A stretch of 64,000 nucleotides of DNA, from assembly GCF_051401765.1 (NCBI RefSeq), contig NW_027480463.1, positions 62,001 through 126,000 of the forward strand. The letters run 5' to 3'. The translations under genes were made by a program, and so were the position numbers. This document shows, in pieces, positions 1 through 13,656 of this stretch. The stretch is from Calliopsis andreniformis (taxonomy: Eukaryota; Arthropoda; Insecta; Hymenoptera; Andrenidae). The notes under the pieces are model-generated. The model searched no databases. It saw only the letters and a program-made list of their open reading frames with translations, and had not been told where the DNA came from. How positions within the stretch are numbered: position 1 is the first letter of the stretch; every line of letters begins with the position of its first letter.

Positions 1-677
1 CCTTCAACCCTCAATCCTCAATCCTCAATCCTCAATCCTCAGTCATCAATCCTCAACCTTCAATACTCAATACTCAATCCTCAATCTTCAATTCCCAATA
101 CTCAATCTTCAATCCTCAATCCTCAATTCTCAATCTTCAATCCTCAACCCTCAATCCTCAATCCTCAATATTCAATCCTCAATACTCAATCTTCAATCCT
201 CAATCCGCAGTCATCAATCCTCAATCCTCAATCCTCAGTCATCAATCCTCAATCTTCAATACCCAATCGTCAAACCTCAGCCCTCAATCCTCAACCCTCA
301 ATCCTCTTTCCTCAAACCTCAATCCTCAACCCTCAGTCCCCATCCTCAATTCTCAATTCTCAACCCTCAATCCTCAATAATCAATCTCCAATCCTAGATC
401 CCCAATCCCCAATCCTTAATCCTTAATCCTCAATCTTCAATCCTCAATCCCCATTCCTCAACCTTCAATCCTCAATGCACAATCCTTAATCCTCAGTCCT
501 CAGTCCTGAATCCTCAATCCTCAATCCTCAATCCTCAACTTTCAATCCTCAATACTCAATCTTCAATCCTCAATCCTCAATCCTCAATACTCAAACCTCA
601 ATATTCAACACACAACCCTCAACCATCAATCCTCAATACTCAACCATCAATCCTCAGTTCTCAATACTCAATAGAAT

Positions 678-695
678 ATCCTGAATTCTCAGGAT
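678..695. repeat. Landmark I: 18-base inverted repeat around GAATTC (type copy)
   Basis: ATCCTGAATTCTCAGGAT has perfect 7-base arms (ATCCTGA and TCAGGAT) around a 4-base centre, and could fold as a hairpin or cruciform. Perfect copies start at 678, 2678, 3800, 12645, 17123, 20051, 22339, 23622, 25759, 28410, 35006, 37006, 38128, 39410, 41547, 44199, 46271, 48271, 49393, 58461, 60461 and 61583. Variants start at 6354, 11038, 15516 (stem mismatch) and 34196, 57651 (centre change). It follows the head CAATAGAATA or CAATAGAACA. In most copies it is followed by a triple CAAACCT run and CAGCCCTCATCC. Its function is unknown. Confidence 0.9.
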
Positions 696-1538
696 TCAAT
701 ACTCAAACCTCAAACCTCAAACCTCAGCCCTCATCCTCATTCCTCAATACTCAATCCTCAATCCTCAACCCTCAATCCTCGACACTCAACCTTCAATCCT
801 CAATCCTCAATCCTCAATCCTCAATCCTCAGTCATCAATCCTCAACCTTCAATACTCAATCCTCAATCCTCAATCCTCAGTCCTCAATCCTCAATCCTCA
901 TTCCTCAAACCTCAATCCTCAAACCTCAGTCCTCATACTCAATTCTCAATTCTCAATCCTGAATCCTCAATCCTCAACCCTCAATCCTCGACACTCAACC
1001 TTCAATCCTCAATCCTCAATCCTCAATCCTCAATCCTCAGTCATCAATCCTCAACCTTCAATACTCAATCCTCAATCCTCAATCCTCAGTCCTCAATCCT
1101 CAATCCTCATTCCTCAAACTTCAATCCTCAAACCTCAGTCCTCATACTCAATTCTCAATTCTCAATCCTCAATCCTCAATCCTCAACCCTCAATCTTCAA
1201 TCCTCAATTCTCAACCTTCAGTCCTCAATCCTCAATCCTCAATCCTCAATCCTCATTCTTCAATCCTCAATAGCCAATCCTCGATCTTCAATCCTCAATC
1301 CTCAATCCTCAATTCTCTATACTCAATCCTCAGACCTCAGTCCTCAAACCTCTATCCTCAACCCTCAGCCCTCATCCTCAATCCTCAATCCTCAACCTCA
1401 ATCCTCAATCTTCAATCCTCAATACTAAATCTTCAATCCTCAATCCTCAGTCCTCAAACCTCAATTCTGAATCCTCAATCCTGAATCCTCAATCTTCAGC
1501 CCTCAGTCCTCAACAATCAGTTGTCAATCCTCAATCCT

Positions 1539-1650
1539 CAATAGAATATCCTCAATTCACAGTTTTCAATACTCAATACTCAATCTGCAATCTTCAAATC
1601 TCTATCCACAAACATCCATTCTCATCACTCAACCCTCAACACTCAGTCCT
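1539..1650 (+). repeat. Landmark II block (type copy, about 110 bp)
   Basis: After the head CAATAGAATATCC the block reads AATTCACAGTTTTCAATAC, then CAATCTGCAATCTTC, TCTATCCACAAACATC and CACTCAACCCTCAACACTC. These parts do not reduce to the heptamer. The AATTCACAG core starts at 1554, 5738, 8370, 9640, 13384, 13811, 17862, 18527, 20815, 23152 (mutated), 24235, 26796, 29447, 30116, 31032, 32904, 33448, 35882, 40023, 42584, 45236, 47147, 51296, 52295, 52964, 53880, 55752, 56903, 59337 and 63521. Upstream there is usually CAATCAGTTGTC or a relative. I recognise no known element in it. Confidence 0.88.
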
Positions 1651-2238
1651 CAATGTTCAATACTCAATCCTCAAATCTCAATCTTCAATCCTCAATACTG
1701 AATCTTCAATCCTCAATCCTCAATCCTCAATCCTCAATCCTCAATCCTCAGTCCCCAATCCTCAATCCTCAATCCTCAATCCTCGTTCTTCATCCCTCAA
1801 TACCCAATCCTCAATCTTCAATCCTCAATCCTCAACCCTCAATTCTCAATCCTCAATCCTCAGTCCTCAGACCTCAAACCTCAATCCTCAACCCTCAGCC
1901 CTCATCCTCAATCCTCAAACCTCAATCCTCAATCCTCAATCGTCAATCCTCAATCCTCAATCTTCAATCCTCAATACTCAATCTTCAATCCTCAATCCTC
2001 AATCCTCAATCCTCAATATTCAATCCTCAATACCCAATTTTCAATACTCAAATCGCAATCATCATACCTCAATCCTCAATACTCAGTCATCAATACTCAA
2101 TCTTCAATACTCAATCGTCAATCCTCAGTCCTCAATTCTCAATCCTCAATCCTCGTGTCTCAAACCTCAATCCTCAACCCTCAGTCCTCGTCCTCATTTC
2201 TCAATTCTCAACCCTCAAACCTCAATCCTCAATCCTCA

Positions 2239-2335
2239 GACCTCAAACATCAATACTCAACCCTCAGTCCTCGTACTCAATCCACAACCCTCAATCCTCA
2301 ATCCTCAATCTTCAACCATCAATATTCAATCTTCA
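2239..2335 (+). repeat. Landmark IV block (headless)
   Basis: A recurring order of variant units reads GACCTCAAACATCAATAC, CAACCCTCAGTCCTCGT, CAATCCACAACCC and then ATCAATATTCAATC. Copies or close relatives begin near 2239, 7814, 9509, 9830, 10668, 12275, 13029, 15146, 16753, 17507, 20498, 22785, 36567, 47832 and 60022. Shortened forms lie near 26205 and 28855. The block consists of heptamer variants in fixed order, so it marks an older higher-order unit rather than a separate element. Confidence 0.7.
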
Positions 2336-5300
2336 ATCCTCAATCCTCAATCCTCGATCCTCAATCCTCAATCCTCAATGCTCAATCCTCAATTCCCAGT
2401 CCTCAATCTTCAATCCTCAATCCTCAATCTTCAATCCTCAGTTCTCAATCCTCAATCCTCAGTCCTCAGTCCCCAAACCTCAACCCTCAACCGTCAGCCC
2501 TCATCGTCAATTCTCAATCCTCAATCCTCAATCCTCAAAGTTCAATCCTCAATACTCAATCTTCAGTCCACAATCCTCAATCTTCAATCCTCAATCCTCA
2601 ATATTCAACACACAACCCTCAACCAGCAATCCTCAATACTCAACCATCAATCCTCAGTTCTCAATACTCAATAGAATATCCTGAATTCTCAGGATTCAAT
2701 ACTCAAACCTCAAACCTCAAACCTCAGCCCTCATCCTCATTCCTCAATACTCAATACTCAATCCTCAACCCTCAATCAACGACACTCAATCTTCAATCCT
2801 CAATCCTCAATCCTCAATCCTCAATCCTCAGTCATCAATCCTCAACCTTCAATACTCAATCCTCAATCCTCAATCCTCAGTCCTCAATCCTCAATCCTAA
2901 TTCCTCAAACCTCAATCCTCAAACCTCAGCCCTCATACTAAAGTCTCAATTCTCAATCCTCAATCCTCAATCCTCAACCCTCTATCTTCAATCCTAAATA
3001 ATCAATCTCCAATACTAGATCCTCAATCCCCAATCCTCAATCCCCAATATCCAATCCTAAATCTTCAATCCTCAATCCTCTATTATCAATCGTCAATCCT
3101 CAATCCTCAATCCTCTGTCCTCAAACCTCAATCCTCAACCCTCAATCCTCAGTCCTCAGTCCTCAAACCTCAATCCTCAACCTTCAGCCTTCATCCTCGA
3201 TCCTCAATCCTCAATCTTCAATCCTCAATCCTCAATCCTCAAGCCTCAATCCTCAATCCTCAGTCCTCGTCCTCAAACCTCAACACTCAATAATCAATCT
3301 TCAATCTTCACTCATCAATACTCAATCTTCCATCCTCAATCCTCAATACTCAATCCTCAATCCTCAATCCTCATTCTTCAATCCTCAATACCCAGTCCTC
3401 AATCTTCAATCCTCAATCCTCAATCCTCAATTCTCAATCCTCAATCCTCAGTCCTCAGTCCTAAAACCTCAACCTTCAAACCCTCAGCCCTCATCCTCAA
3501 TCCTCAACCCTCATTCCTCAATCCTCAACCTTCAACCCTCAATTCTCAATCTTCAATCCTCAATCCTCAATCCTCAGTCATCAATCCTCAATCTTCAATA
3601 CTCAATCGTCAACCCTCAGTCCTCAATCCTCAATCCTCAACCCTCGTTCCTCAAACCACAATCCTCAACCCTCAGTCGTCATCCTCAATTCTCAATTCTC
3701 AATCCTCAATCCTCAACCCTCAATCTTCAATCCTCAATTCTCAACCTTCAGTCCTCAATACTCAACCGTCAATCCTCAATTCGCAATACTCAATAGAATA
3801 TCCTGAATTCTCAGGATTCAATACTCAAACCTCAATCCTCAACCCTCAGCCCTCATCCTCCATCCTCAATTCTCAATCCTCAATCCTCAACCTTCAGTCC
3901 CCAATACTCAATCTACAATCCTCAATCCTCAATCCTCAATCCTCAATCCTCAACCCTCATTCATCAAGTCTCAATCTTCAATACTCAATCCTCAATCCTC
4001 AATCCTCATTCCTCAATCCTCAATCCTCAATCCTCATTCCTCAAACCTCAATCCTCAACTCTCAGTCCTCATACTCAATTCTCAAATCTCAATCCTCAAT
4101 CCTCAAACCTCAACCTTCAATCCTCAATAATCAATTTTCATTCCTAGATCCTCAATCCCCAATCCTCAATCGTTAATCCTCAATCTTCAATCCTCAATCC
4201 CCAATCCTCAATCTTCAATCCTCAATGCTCCATCCTCTATCCTCAATCCTCAGTCCTCAGTCTTCAACCGTCAATCCTCAAACCTCAATCCTCAACCGTC
4301 AGTCCTCGTCCTCAACCCTCAACCCTCTACACTCAATACTCAATCCTCAATCTTCAATCATCAATACTCAATCTTCAATCCTCAATCCTCAATCCTTAAT
4401 CCTCAATCCTCAATCCTCAACATTTAACACACAACGCTCAACCATCAATACTCAATTCTCAACCATCAATTCTCAATTCTCAATACTCAACAGAATATCC
4501 TGAATTCGCATCGTACAATACTCAATCCACAAAAATCAATAATCAAATCTCAATCCTCAATCCTCAATCCTCAACTCTCAATCCTCATTCTTCAATCCTC
4601 AATCCTCAATCCTCAATCCTCAATCCTCAGTCACCAATCCTCAACCTTCAATACTCAATCCTCAATCCTCAATCCTCAATCCTCAACCCTCAATCCTCAT
4701 TCCCTAAACATCAATCCTCAAACCTCAGTCCTCATCCTCAATTCTCAACCGTCAATCCTCAATCCTCAAACCACAATCCTCAACCTTCAGTCCTCGTCCT
4801 CAATCCTCACCCTCAATCCTCAATCCTGAATCTTCAATCATCAATACTCAATCTTCAATCCTCAATCCTCAATCCTCAATCCCCATTCCTCAAACCTAAA
4901 TCCTCAACCCTCAGTCCTTATCCTCAATTCTCAATTCTCAATCCTCAATCCTCAATCTTCAATCTTCAATCCTCAATAATCAATAATCAATTTTCAATCC
5001 TAGATCCTCAATCCCCAATCCTCAATCCTTAATCCTCAATTTTCAATCCTCAATTACCAGTCCTCAATCTTCAATCCTCAATGCTCCATCCTCAATCCTC
5101 AATCCTCAATGCTCAATCCTCAATCCTCAATCCTGAGCCCTCAATCCTCAATCCTCAATCCTCAATCCTCAATCTTCAATCCTCAATACTCAATCTTCAA
5201 TCCTCAATCCTCAATTCTCAATCGTCAATACTCAATCCTCGATCGCCAATCCTCAATCCCCAATCCTCAATCTTCAATCCTCAATCCTCAATCCTCAATC

Positions 5301-5695
5301 CTCAACCTTCAATCCTCAATACTCAATCTTCAATCTTCAATCCTCAATCCTCAATCCTCAATCCTCAATTCTCAATCCTCAATATTCAACACACAACCCT
5401 CAACCATCAATCCTCAATACTCAACCATCAATCCTCAATTCTCAATACTCAATAGAATACCCTGAATTCTCATCGTTCAATACTCAATCCACAAACATCA
5501 ATAATCAAATCTCAGCCCTCAAACATCAATTCTCAACACTCAATCCTCAACGCTCAGTCCTCTCTCTTCAATCCTCCATCCTCAATCCTCAACCTTCAAT
5601 CCTCAATACTTAATCTTCAATCCTCAATCCTCAGTCCTCAAACCTCAATTCTGAATCCTCAATTCTGAATCCTCAATCTTCAGCCCTCAGTCCTC

Positions 5696-5709
5696 GACAA
5701 TCAATTGTC
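5696..5709. repeat. 14-base inverted repeat upstream of landmark II
   Basis: GACAATCAATTGTC has perfect 6-base arms around CA. It lies about 30 bases upstream of the landmark II core. Module B copies 3 and 4 preserve it (51254 and 63479). Other landmark II copies have weaker forms at the same place, such as CAACAATCAGTTGTC (4-base arms) or GACAGTCCATTGTC. Confidence 0.75.
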
Positions 5710-6139
5710 AATCCTCAATCCTCAATAGAATATCCTCAATTCACAGTTTTCAATACTGGATACTCAATCTGCAATATTCACATCTCTATCCACAAACATT
5801 TATTCTCATCACTCAACCCTCAACACTCAGTCCCCAATCCTCAATCTTCAATCCTCAATCCTCATTCCTCAATACTCAATCCTCAATCTTCAATCCTCAA
5901 TAATCAATCTTTAATCCTCAATCCTCAATCCTCAACCCTCAATCCTCAATCCTCAATCCTCATTCCTCAATCCTCAATCCTCAATAGTCAATCTTCAATC
6001 CTCAATCCTCAATTCTCAATCCTCAATCCTCATTCTTCAATCCCCAATACCCAATCCTCAATCTTTAATCCTCAATCCTCAATCCTCAATTCTCAATCCT
6101 CAATCCTCAGTCCTCAGTCCTCAAACCTCAATCCTCAAC

Positions 6140-9100
6140 CCTCAGCCCTCATCCTCAATCCTCAATCCTTATTCCTCAGTCCTCAACTTTCAATCCTCAA
6201 TACTCAATTTTCAATCCTCAATCCTCAATCCTCAATCCTCAATCCTAAATCCTCAATCATCAATCCTCAATCTTCAATACTCAATCCTCAATGCTCAATC
6301 CTGAATCCTCAATACTAAACCATCAATCCTCAATTCTCAATACTCAATAGAACACCCTGAATTCTCAGGATTCAATACTCAAACCTCAAACCTCAAACCT
6401 CTGCCATCATCCTCAATCCTCAATCCTCAATCCTAAATCCTCAATCATCAATCCTCAATCTTCAATACTCAATCCTCAATCCTCAATCCTCAATCCTCAA
6501 TCCTCAATCCTCAATCCTCAACATTCAATCCTCAATACTCAATCATCAATCCTCAATTCCCAATCCTCAATCCTCAACCCTCAATCCTCAATCGTCAATC
6601 TTCAATCCTCAATACTCAATCTTCAATCCTCAATCCTGAATCCTCAATCCTCAATCCTCATTCTTCAATCCTCAATACCCAATCCTCAATCTTCAATCCT
6701 CAATCCTCAATCCTCAATCCTCAATTCTCTATACTCAATCCTCAGACCTCAGTCCTCAAACCTCAATCCTCACCCCTCAGCCCTCACCCTCAATCCTCAA
6801 TCCTCAACCTCAATCCTCAATCTTCAATCCCCAATACTCAATCCCCAGTCCTCAGTCCTCAATCTTCAATACTCAATCCGCCAATCCTCAATATTCAACA
6901 CACAACCCGCAACCATCAATCCTCAATGCTCAACCATCAATCCTCAATTCTCAATACTCAGTAGAATATCCTGAATTCTCAGTTTTCAATACTCAATCCT
7001 CAATCTTCAATCTTCAAATCTCCATCCACAAACATCAATTCTCATCTCTCAACCCTCAACACTCAGTCCTCGATCTTCAATACTCAATACTCAATCCTCA
7101 ATCTTCAATTCTCAATACTGAATCTTCAATCCTCAATCCTCAATTCTCAATCTTCAATCCTCAACCCTCAATCCTCAATCCTCAATATTCAATCCTCAAT
7201 ACTCAATCTTCAATCCTCAATTCGCAATCATCAAACCTCAATCCTCAATCCTCAGTCATCAATCCTCAATCTTCAATACTCAATCGTCAAACCTCAGCCC
7301 TCAATCCTCAATCCTCAATCCTCTTTCCTCAAACCTCAATCCTCAACCCTCAGTCCCCATCCTCAATTCTCAATTCTCAACCCTCAATCCTCAACCCTCA
7401 ATCTCCAATCCTCAATAATCAATCTCCAATCCTAGATCCCCAATCCCCAATCCTTAATCCTTAATCCTCAATCTTCAATCCTCAATCCCCAGTCCTCAAT
7501 CTTCAATCCTCAATGCACAATCCTCAATCCTCAATCCTCAGTCCTGAATCCTCAATCCTCAATCCTCAATCCTCAACCTTCAATCCTCAATACTCAATCT
7601 TCAATCCTCAATCCTAAATCCTCAATCCTCAATCCTCAATCCTCAATCCTCAATCCTCAATCCTCAACCTTCAATCCTCAATACTCAATCTTCAATCCTC
7701 GATCCTCAATCCTAGATCCTCAGTCCTCATTCTTCAATCCTCAATACCCAATCCTCACTCTTCAATCCCCAAACATCAATCCTCAATTCTCAATCCTCAA
7801 TCCTCAATCTTCAGACCTCAAACGTCAATACTCAACCCTCAGTCCTCGTCCTCAATCCACAACACTCAATCTTCAATCCTCAATCTTCAATCATCAATAT
7901 TGAATCTTCAATCCTCAACCCACAATCCTGGATCCTCAATCCTCAATGTTCAATCCTCAATTCCTAATCCTCAATCGTCAATCCTCAATCCTCAATCCTC
8001 AATCCTCAATTCTCAATCCTCAATCCTCAGTCCTCAGTCCTCAAACCTCAAACCTCAACCCTCAAACCTCAATCCTCAACCGTCAGTCCCTGTCCTCAAT
8101 CCTCAACACTCAATCCTCAATCCTCAATCCTCAATCGTCAATCCTCAATCCTCAATACTCAATCCTCAACCCTCAGCCCTCATCCTCAATCCTCAATCCT
8201 CAATCCTCAATCCTCAATCTTCAATCATCAATACTCAATCTTCAATGCTCAATCCTCAATCCTCAGTCCTCAAACCTCAATTCTGAATCCTCAATCCTGA
8301 ATCCTCAATCATCAGCCCTCAGTCCTCAACAATCAGGTGACAATCCTCAATCCTCAATAGAATATCTTCAATTCACAGTTTTCAATACACAATACTCAAT
8401 CTGCAATCTTCAAATCTCTATCCACAAACATGAATTCTCATCACTCAACCCTCAACACTCAGTCCTCAATGTTCAATCCTCAATCCTCAATTCTCAATCT
8501 TCAATCCTCAATACTCACTCTTTAATCCTCAATCCTCAATCCTCAATCTTCATTCCTCAGTCCTCAATACTCAATCCTCAATCCTCAATCCTCAATCGTC
8601 AATCCTCACCCTTCAATACTCAATCCTCAATCCTCAATCCTCAATCCTCAACCCTCAATCGTCAATGCTCAGTCTTCAATCCTCAACACTCAATCTTTAA
8701 TCATCAATCCTCAATCCACAATCTTCAATCCTCAATCCTCAATCCTGAATCCTCAATCCTCAATCCTCAATCCTCAAACCTCAATCCTCAATATTCAATC
8801 CTCAATACTCAATCTTCAATCCTCGATCCTCAATCCTAAATCCTCAGTCCTCATTCTTCAATCCTCAATAACCAATCCTCAATCTTCAATCCTCAATACT
8901 CAATCCTCAATTCTCAATCCTCAATCCTCAATCTTCTGGCCTCAAACATCAATAATCAACCCTCAGTCCTCGTCCTCAATCCACAACCCTCAGTCCTCAA
9001 TCCTCAATCTTCAATCATCAATATTCAAGCTTCAATCCTCAACCCTCAATCCTCGATCCTCAATCCTCAATCCTCAATGTTCAATAATCAATACCCAATC

Positions 9101-10112
9101 CTCAACTTTCAATCCTCAATCCTCAATCCTCAATCCTCAATTCTCAATCCTCAATCCTCAGTCCTCAGTCCTCAAACCTCAACCCTCAACCCGCAGCCCT
9201 CATCGTCAACTCTCAATCCTCAATCCTCAATCCTCAATCTTCAATCCTCAATACTCAATCTTCAATCCACAATCCTCAATCTTCAATCCTCAATACTCAA
9301 TCTTCAATCCTCAATCCTCAATCCTCAATACTCAATCCTCAATCCTCAGTCCTCAATCCACAATCTTCTACCTCAATACTCAATCTTCAATCCTCAATCC
9401 TCAATCCTCAATCCTCAATCCTCATTCTTCAATCCTCAATACCCAATCCTCAATCTTCAATCCTCAATCCTCAATCCCCAATTCTCAATCCTCAATCCTC
9501 AATCCTCAGACCTCAAACATCAATACTCAACCCTCAGTCCTCGTCCTCAATCCTGAATCCTCAATCCTGAATCCTCAATCTTCATACATCAGTCCTCAAC
9601 AATCAGTTGTCAATTCTCAATCCTCAATAGAATATCATCAATTCACAGTTTTCAATTCCCAATACTCAATCTGAAATCTTCAAATCTCAATCCACAAACA
9701 TCAATTCCCATCACTCAACCCTCAACACTAAGTCCTCAATCTTCAATCCTCTACCCTCAATCCTCAACCTTCGATCCTCAATACTCAATCTTCAATCCAC
9801 AATTCTCAATCCTCAATCCTCAATCCTCAAACCTCAAACATCAATAATCAACCCTCAGTCCTCGTCCTCAATCCACAACCCGCAATCCCCAATCCTCAAT
9901 CTTCAATCATCAATATTCAATCTTCAATCCTCAATCCTCAATCCTCGATCCTCGATCCTCAATCCTCAATCCTCAATCATCAATCCTCAATCTTCAATCC
10001 TCAATACTCAGTCTTTAATCATCAATCCTCAATCCTCAATCTTCAATCCTCAATCCCCAATCCTCAATCCTCAATCCTCAATCTTCAATCCTCAATCCTC
10101 AATCCTCGATAC
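6140..10112. repeat. Lower-copy heptamer stretch
   Basis: I find no near-identical kilobase-scale copy of this stretch in the window, apart from its first bases, where module B copies 1 and 4 continue together (to 6217, where the window ends for copy 4). It has the same heptamers and landmarks in more diverged form. About 7190-7560 resembles 180-540 of module B with scattered differences. Family II landmarks are at 8370 and 9640. A family I variant with one stem mismatch is at 6354. A chimeric landmark is at 6959. The landmark IV block recurs near 7814, 9509 and 9830. It may be an older part of the array, or its recent copies may lie outside the window. Confidence 0.7.
6959..7065 (+). repeat. 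Chimeric landmark (I head with II tail)
   Basis: The sequence starts as landmark I (GTAGAATATCCTGAATTCTC) and then, instead of AGGATTC, continues AGTTTTCAATAC as in landmark II, followed by the CTCCATCCACAAACATC tail. It lacks the right arm of the inverted repeat. It is the only such hybrid I found, and it suggests exchange between the two families at their shared head. Confidence 0.75.
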
Positions 10113-13100
10113 TCAATCCTCAATCCTCAATGTTCAATCCTCAATACCCAATCCTCAATCTTCAATCCTCAATCCTCAATCCTCAATCCTCAATTCTCAA
10201 TCCTCAATCCTCAGTCCTCAGTCCTCAAACCTCAATCCTCAACCCTCAGCTCTCATCGTCAATTCTCAATCCTCAATCCTCAATCCTCAATCCTCAGTCC
10301 TCAATCCTCAATCTTCAATCCTCAATACTCAATCTTCAACCCTCAATCCTCAATCCTCAATCCTCAATCCTCAATCCTCAATCCTCAATCACCAATCCTC
10401 AATCTTCAATCCTGAATACTCAATCTTTAATCATCAATCCTCAATCCTCACTCTTCAATCTTCAATCCTCAATCCTGAATCCTCAATCGTCAATCCTCAA
10501 TCCTCAATCCTCAATCCTCAATCTTCAATCCTCAATACTCAATCTTCAATCCTCAATCCTCAATCCTCAATCCTCAGTCCTTATTCTTCAATCCTCGATA
10601 CCCAATCCACAATCTTCAATCCTCAATCCTCAATCCCCAATTCTCAATCCTCAATCCTCAATCCTCAGACTTCAAACATCAATACTCAACCCTCAGTCCT
10701 CGTCCTCAATCCACAACCCTCAAGCCTCAATCCTCAATCTTCAATCATCAATATTCAAACTTCAATCCACAATCCTCAGTCCTCGATCCTCAATCCTCAA
10801 TCCTCAATGTTCAATCCTCAATACCCAATCCTCAATCTTCAATCCTCAATCCTCAATCCTCAATCCTCAATTCTCAATTCTCAATCTTCAATCCTCAATC
10901 CTCAATCCTCAATCCTCAATCCTCAATAATCAATCCTCAACCATTAATCCTCAATCCTCAATACTCAATCCTCAATCCTGAATCCTCAATCCTCAATACT
11001 CAACCATCGACCCTCAATTCTCAATACTCAATAGAATATCCCGAATTCTCAGGATTCAATGCTCAAACCTCAAACCTCAAACCTCAGCCCTCATCCTCAA
11101 TCCTCAATACTCAATCCTCAATCCTCAACCCTCAATCCTCAACACTCAATCTTCAATCCTCAATCCTCAATCCTCAATCCTCAATCCTCAATCCTCAACC
11201 CTCAGTCATCAATCCTCAACCTTCAAAACTCAATCCTCAATCCTCAATCCTCAAACCTCAATCCTCAATCCTCAATCTTCAATCCTCAATACTCAACTTT
11301 CAATCCTCAATCCTCAATCCTCAATCCCCATTCTTCAATCCTCAGTCCTCAATACTCAACCCTCAATCCTCAATCCTCAATCCTCAATCATCAATTCTCA
11401 ATCTTCAACACCCAACCCTCAATCCTCAATCCTCAATCCTCAATCCTCAATCATCAATCCTCAATCTTCAATCCTCAATCCTCAATCCTCAATCCTCAAT
11501 CCTCAATCCTCAATCATCAATCCTCAATCTTCAATCCTCAATACTCAATCTTTAATCATCAATCCTCAATCCTCAATCTTCAATCTTCAATCCTCAATCC
11601 TGAATCCTCAATCGTCAATCCTCAATCCTCAATCCTCAATCCTCAATCCTCAATCCTCAATCCTCAACCCTCAGTCATCAATCCTCAACCTTCAAAACTC
11701 AATCCTCAATCCTCAATCCTCAAACCTCAATCCTCAATCCTCAATTTCAATCCTCAATACTCAACTTTCAATCCTCAATCCTCAATCCTCAATCCTCAAT
11801 CCCCATTCTTCAATCCTCAGTCCTCAATACTCAACCCTCAATCCTCAATCCTCAATCCTCAATCATCAATTCTCAATCTTCAACACCCAACCCTCAATCC
11901 TCAATCCTCAATCCTCAATCCTCAATCATCAATCCTCAATCTTCAATCCTCAATCCTCAATCCTCAATCCTCAATACTCAATCCTCAATCCTCAATCATC
12001 AATCCTCAATCTTCAATCCTCAATACTCAATCTTTAATCATCAATCCTCAATCCTCAATCTTCAATCTTCAATCCTCAATCCTGAATCCTCAATCGTCAA
12101 TCCTCAATCCTCAATCCTCAATCCTCAATCTTCAATCCTCAATACTTATTCTTCAATCCTCAATCCTCAATCCTCAATCCCCAGTCCTCATTCTTCAATC
12201 CTCGATACCCAATCCTCAATCTTCAATCCTCAATCCTCAATCCCCAATTCTCAATCCTCAATCCTCAATCCTCAGACTTCAAACATCAATACTCAACCCT
12301 CAGTCCTCGTCCTCAATCCACAACCCTCAATCCTCAATCCTCAATCTTCAATCATCAATATTCAATCTTCAATCCACAATCCTCAGTCCTCGATCCTCAA
12401 TCCTCAATACTCAATGTTCAATCCTCAATACCCAATCCTCAATCTTCAATCCTCAATCCTCAATCCTCAATCCTCAATTCTCAATTCTCAATCTTCACTC
12501 CTCAATCTTCAATCCTCAATCCTCAATCCTCAATCCTCAATCCTCAATCATCAATCCTCAATCCTCAATACTCAATCCTCAATCCTGAATCCTCAATCCT
12601 CAATACTCAACCATCAACCCTCAATTCTCAATACTCAATAGAATATCCTGAATTCTCAGGATTCAATACTCAAACCTCAAACCTCAAACCTCAGCCCTCA
12701 TCCTCAATCCTCAATACTCAATCCTCAACCCTCAACCCTCAATCCTCAACACTCAATCTTCAATCCTCAATCCTCAATCCTCAATCCTCAATCCTCAATC
12801 CTCAATCCTCAGTCTTCAATCCTCAACCTTCAAAACTCAATTCTCAATCCTCAATCCTCAAACCTCAATCCTCAATCCTCAATCTTCAATCCTTAATACT
12901 CAACTTTCAATCCTCAATCCTCAATCCTCAATCCTCAATCCCCATTCTTCAATCTTCAATACCCAATCCTCAATCTTCAATCCTCAATCCTCAATCCTCA
13001 ATTCTCAATCCTCAATCCTCAATCCTCAGACCTCAAACATCAATACCCAACCCTCAGTACTCGTGCTCAATCCACAGCCCTCAATCCTCAATCCTCAATC

Positions 13101-13656
13101 TTCAATCATCAATATTCAATCTTCAGTCCTCAATCCTCAGTCCTCAATCCTCAATCCTCAATCCTCAACGTTCACTCCGCAATACCCAATCCTCAATCGT
13201 CAATCCTCAATCGTCAATCCTCAATCCTCAATGCTCAATCCTCAATCCTCAATCCTCAATCCTCAATCCCAAATCCTCAGTCCTCAAACCTCAATCCTGA
13301 ATCCTCAATCCTGAATCCTCTATCTTCAGACCTAAGTCCTCAACAATCAGTTTTCAATTCACAATCCTCAATAGAATATCATCAATTCACAGTTCTCAAT
13401 ACTCAATACTCAATCTGCAATCTTTAAACCTCTATCCACAAACATCAATTCTCATAACTCAACCCTCAACACTCAGTCCCCAATCCTCAATCTTCAATCC
13501 TCAATCCTCAATCCTCAATCCTCAATCCTCAATCCTCAATCTTCAATCCTCAATACTCAATCATCAATCCTCAATACTCAATCCTCAATCCTCAACCCTC
13601 AATCGTCAGTCTTCAAACCTCTATACTCAATCTTCAATCCTCAATCCTCAATCTTC
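10113..13656 (+). repeat. Module F, copy 1 (3.54 kb)
   Basis: This segment is repeated at 14591-18134 with a constant offset of 4478. Across the 1530 bases from 11059 to 12588 the conceptual translation differs from the copy at one residue (an extra G at 16338 in the copy, giving CTGAATC in place of CTCAATC). The duplication therefore appears recent or recently homogenised. Internally it holds two shorter related runs (about 11160-11640 and 11640-12120) that resemble each other, so there is nested duplication. Family I landmarks are at 11038 (one stem mismatch) and 12645. A family II landmark is at 13384. Confidence 0.9.

Larger units (their letters stand above)
1..6139 (+). repeat. Module B, copy 1 (truncated by window start)
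   Basis: This stretch recurs almost base for base at 34308-39195, 45649-51696 and 57763-64000. Position 1 corresponds to 34308. From about 400 onward the constant offsets are 34328, 45593 and 57783. Copy 1 differs from the other three near position 380, where 21 bases (three heptamers) are missing. It carries family I landmarks at 678, 2678 and 3800, family II at 1554 and 5738, a diverged family III at 4488 and a family III at 5450. Copies 1 and 4 share a 35-base piece near 5134 that copy 3 lacks. Confidence 0.9.

Noticed and set aside
678..695. Rho-independent terminator at the landmark I hairpin
   Set aside because: The stem is only 7 bases, it is not followed by a T-run, and no gene precedes it.
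1539..1650. Landmark II as a degenerate transposon or tRNA-derived element
   Set aside because: It has no terminal repeats, target-site duplications, A/B-box-like promoter or coding remnant, and its parts are close to heptamer variants.
11059..12588. Long open frames (up to 509 codons) as repetitive protein genes
   Set aside because: The same peptide is read in all three + frames, start codons are chance CAATG variants, stops come from variant heptamers, and there is no other codon structure or regulatory context. I do not call any as a gene.
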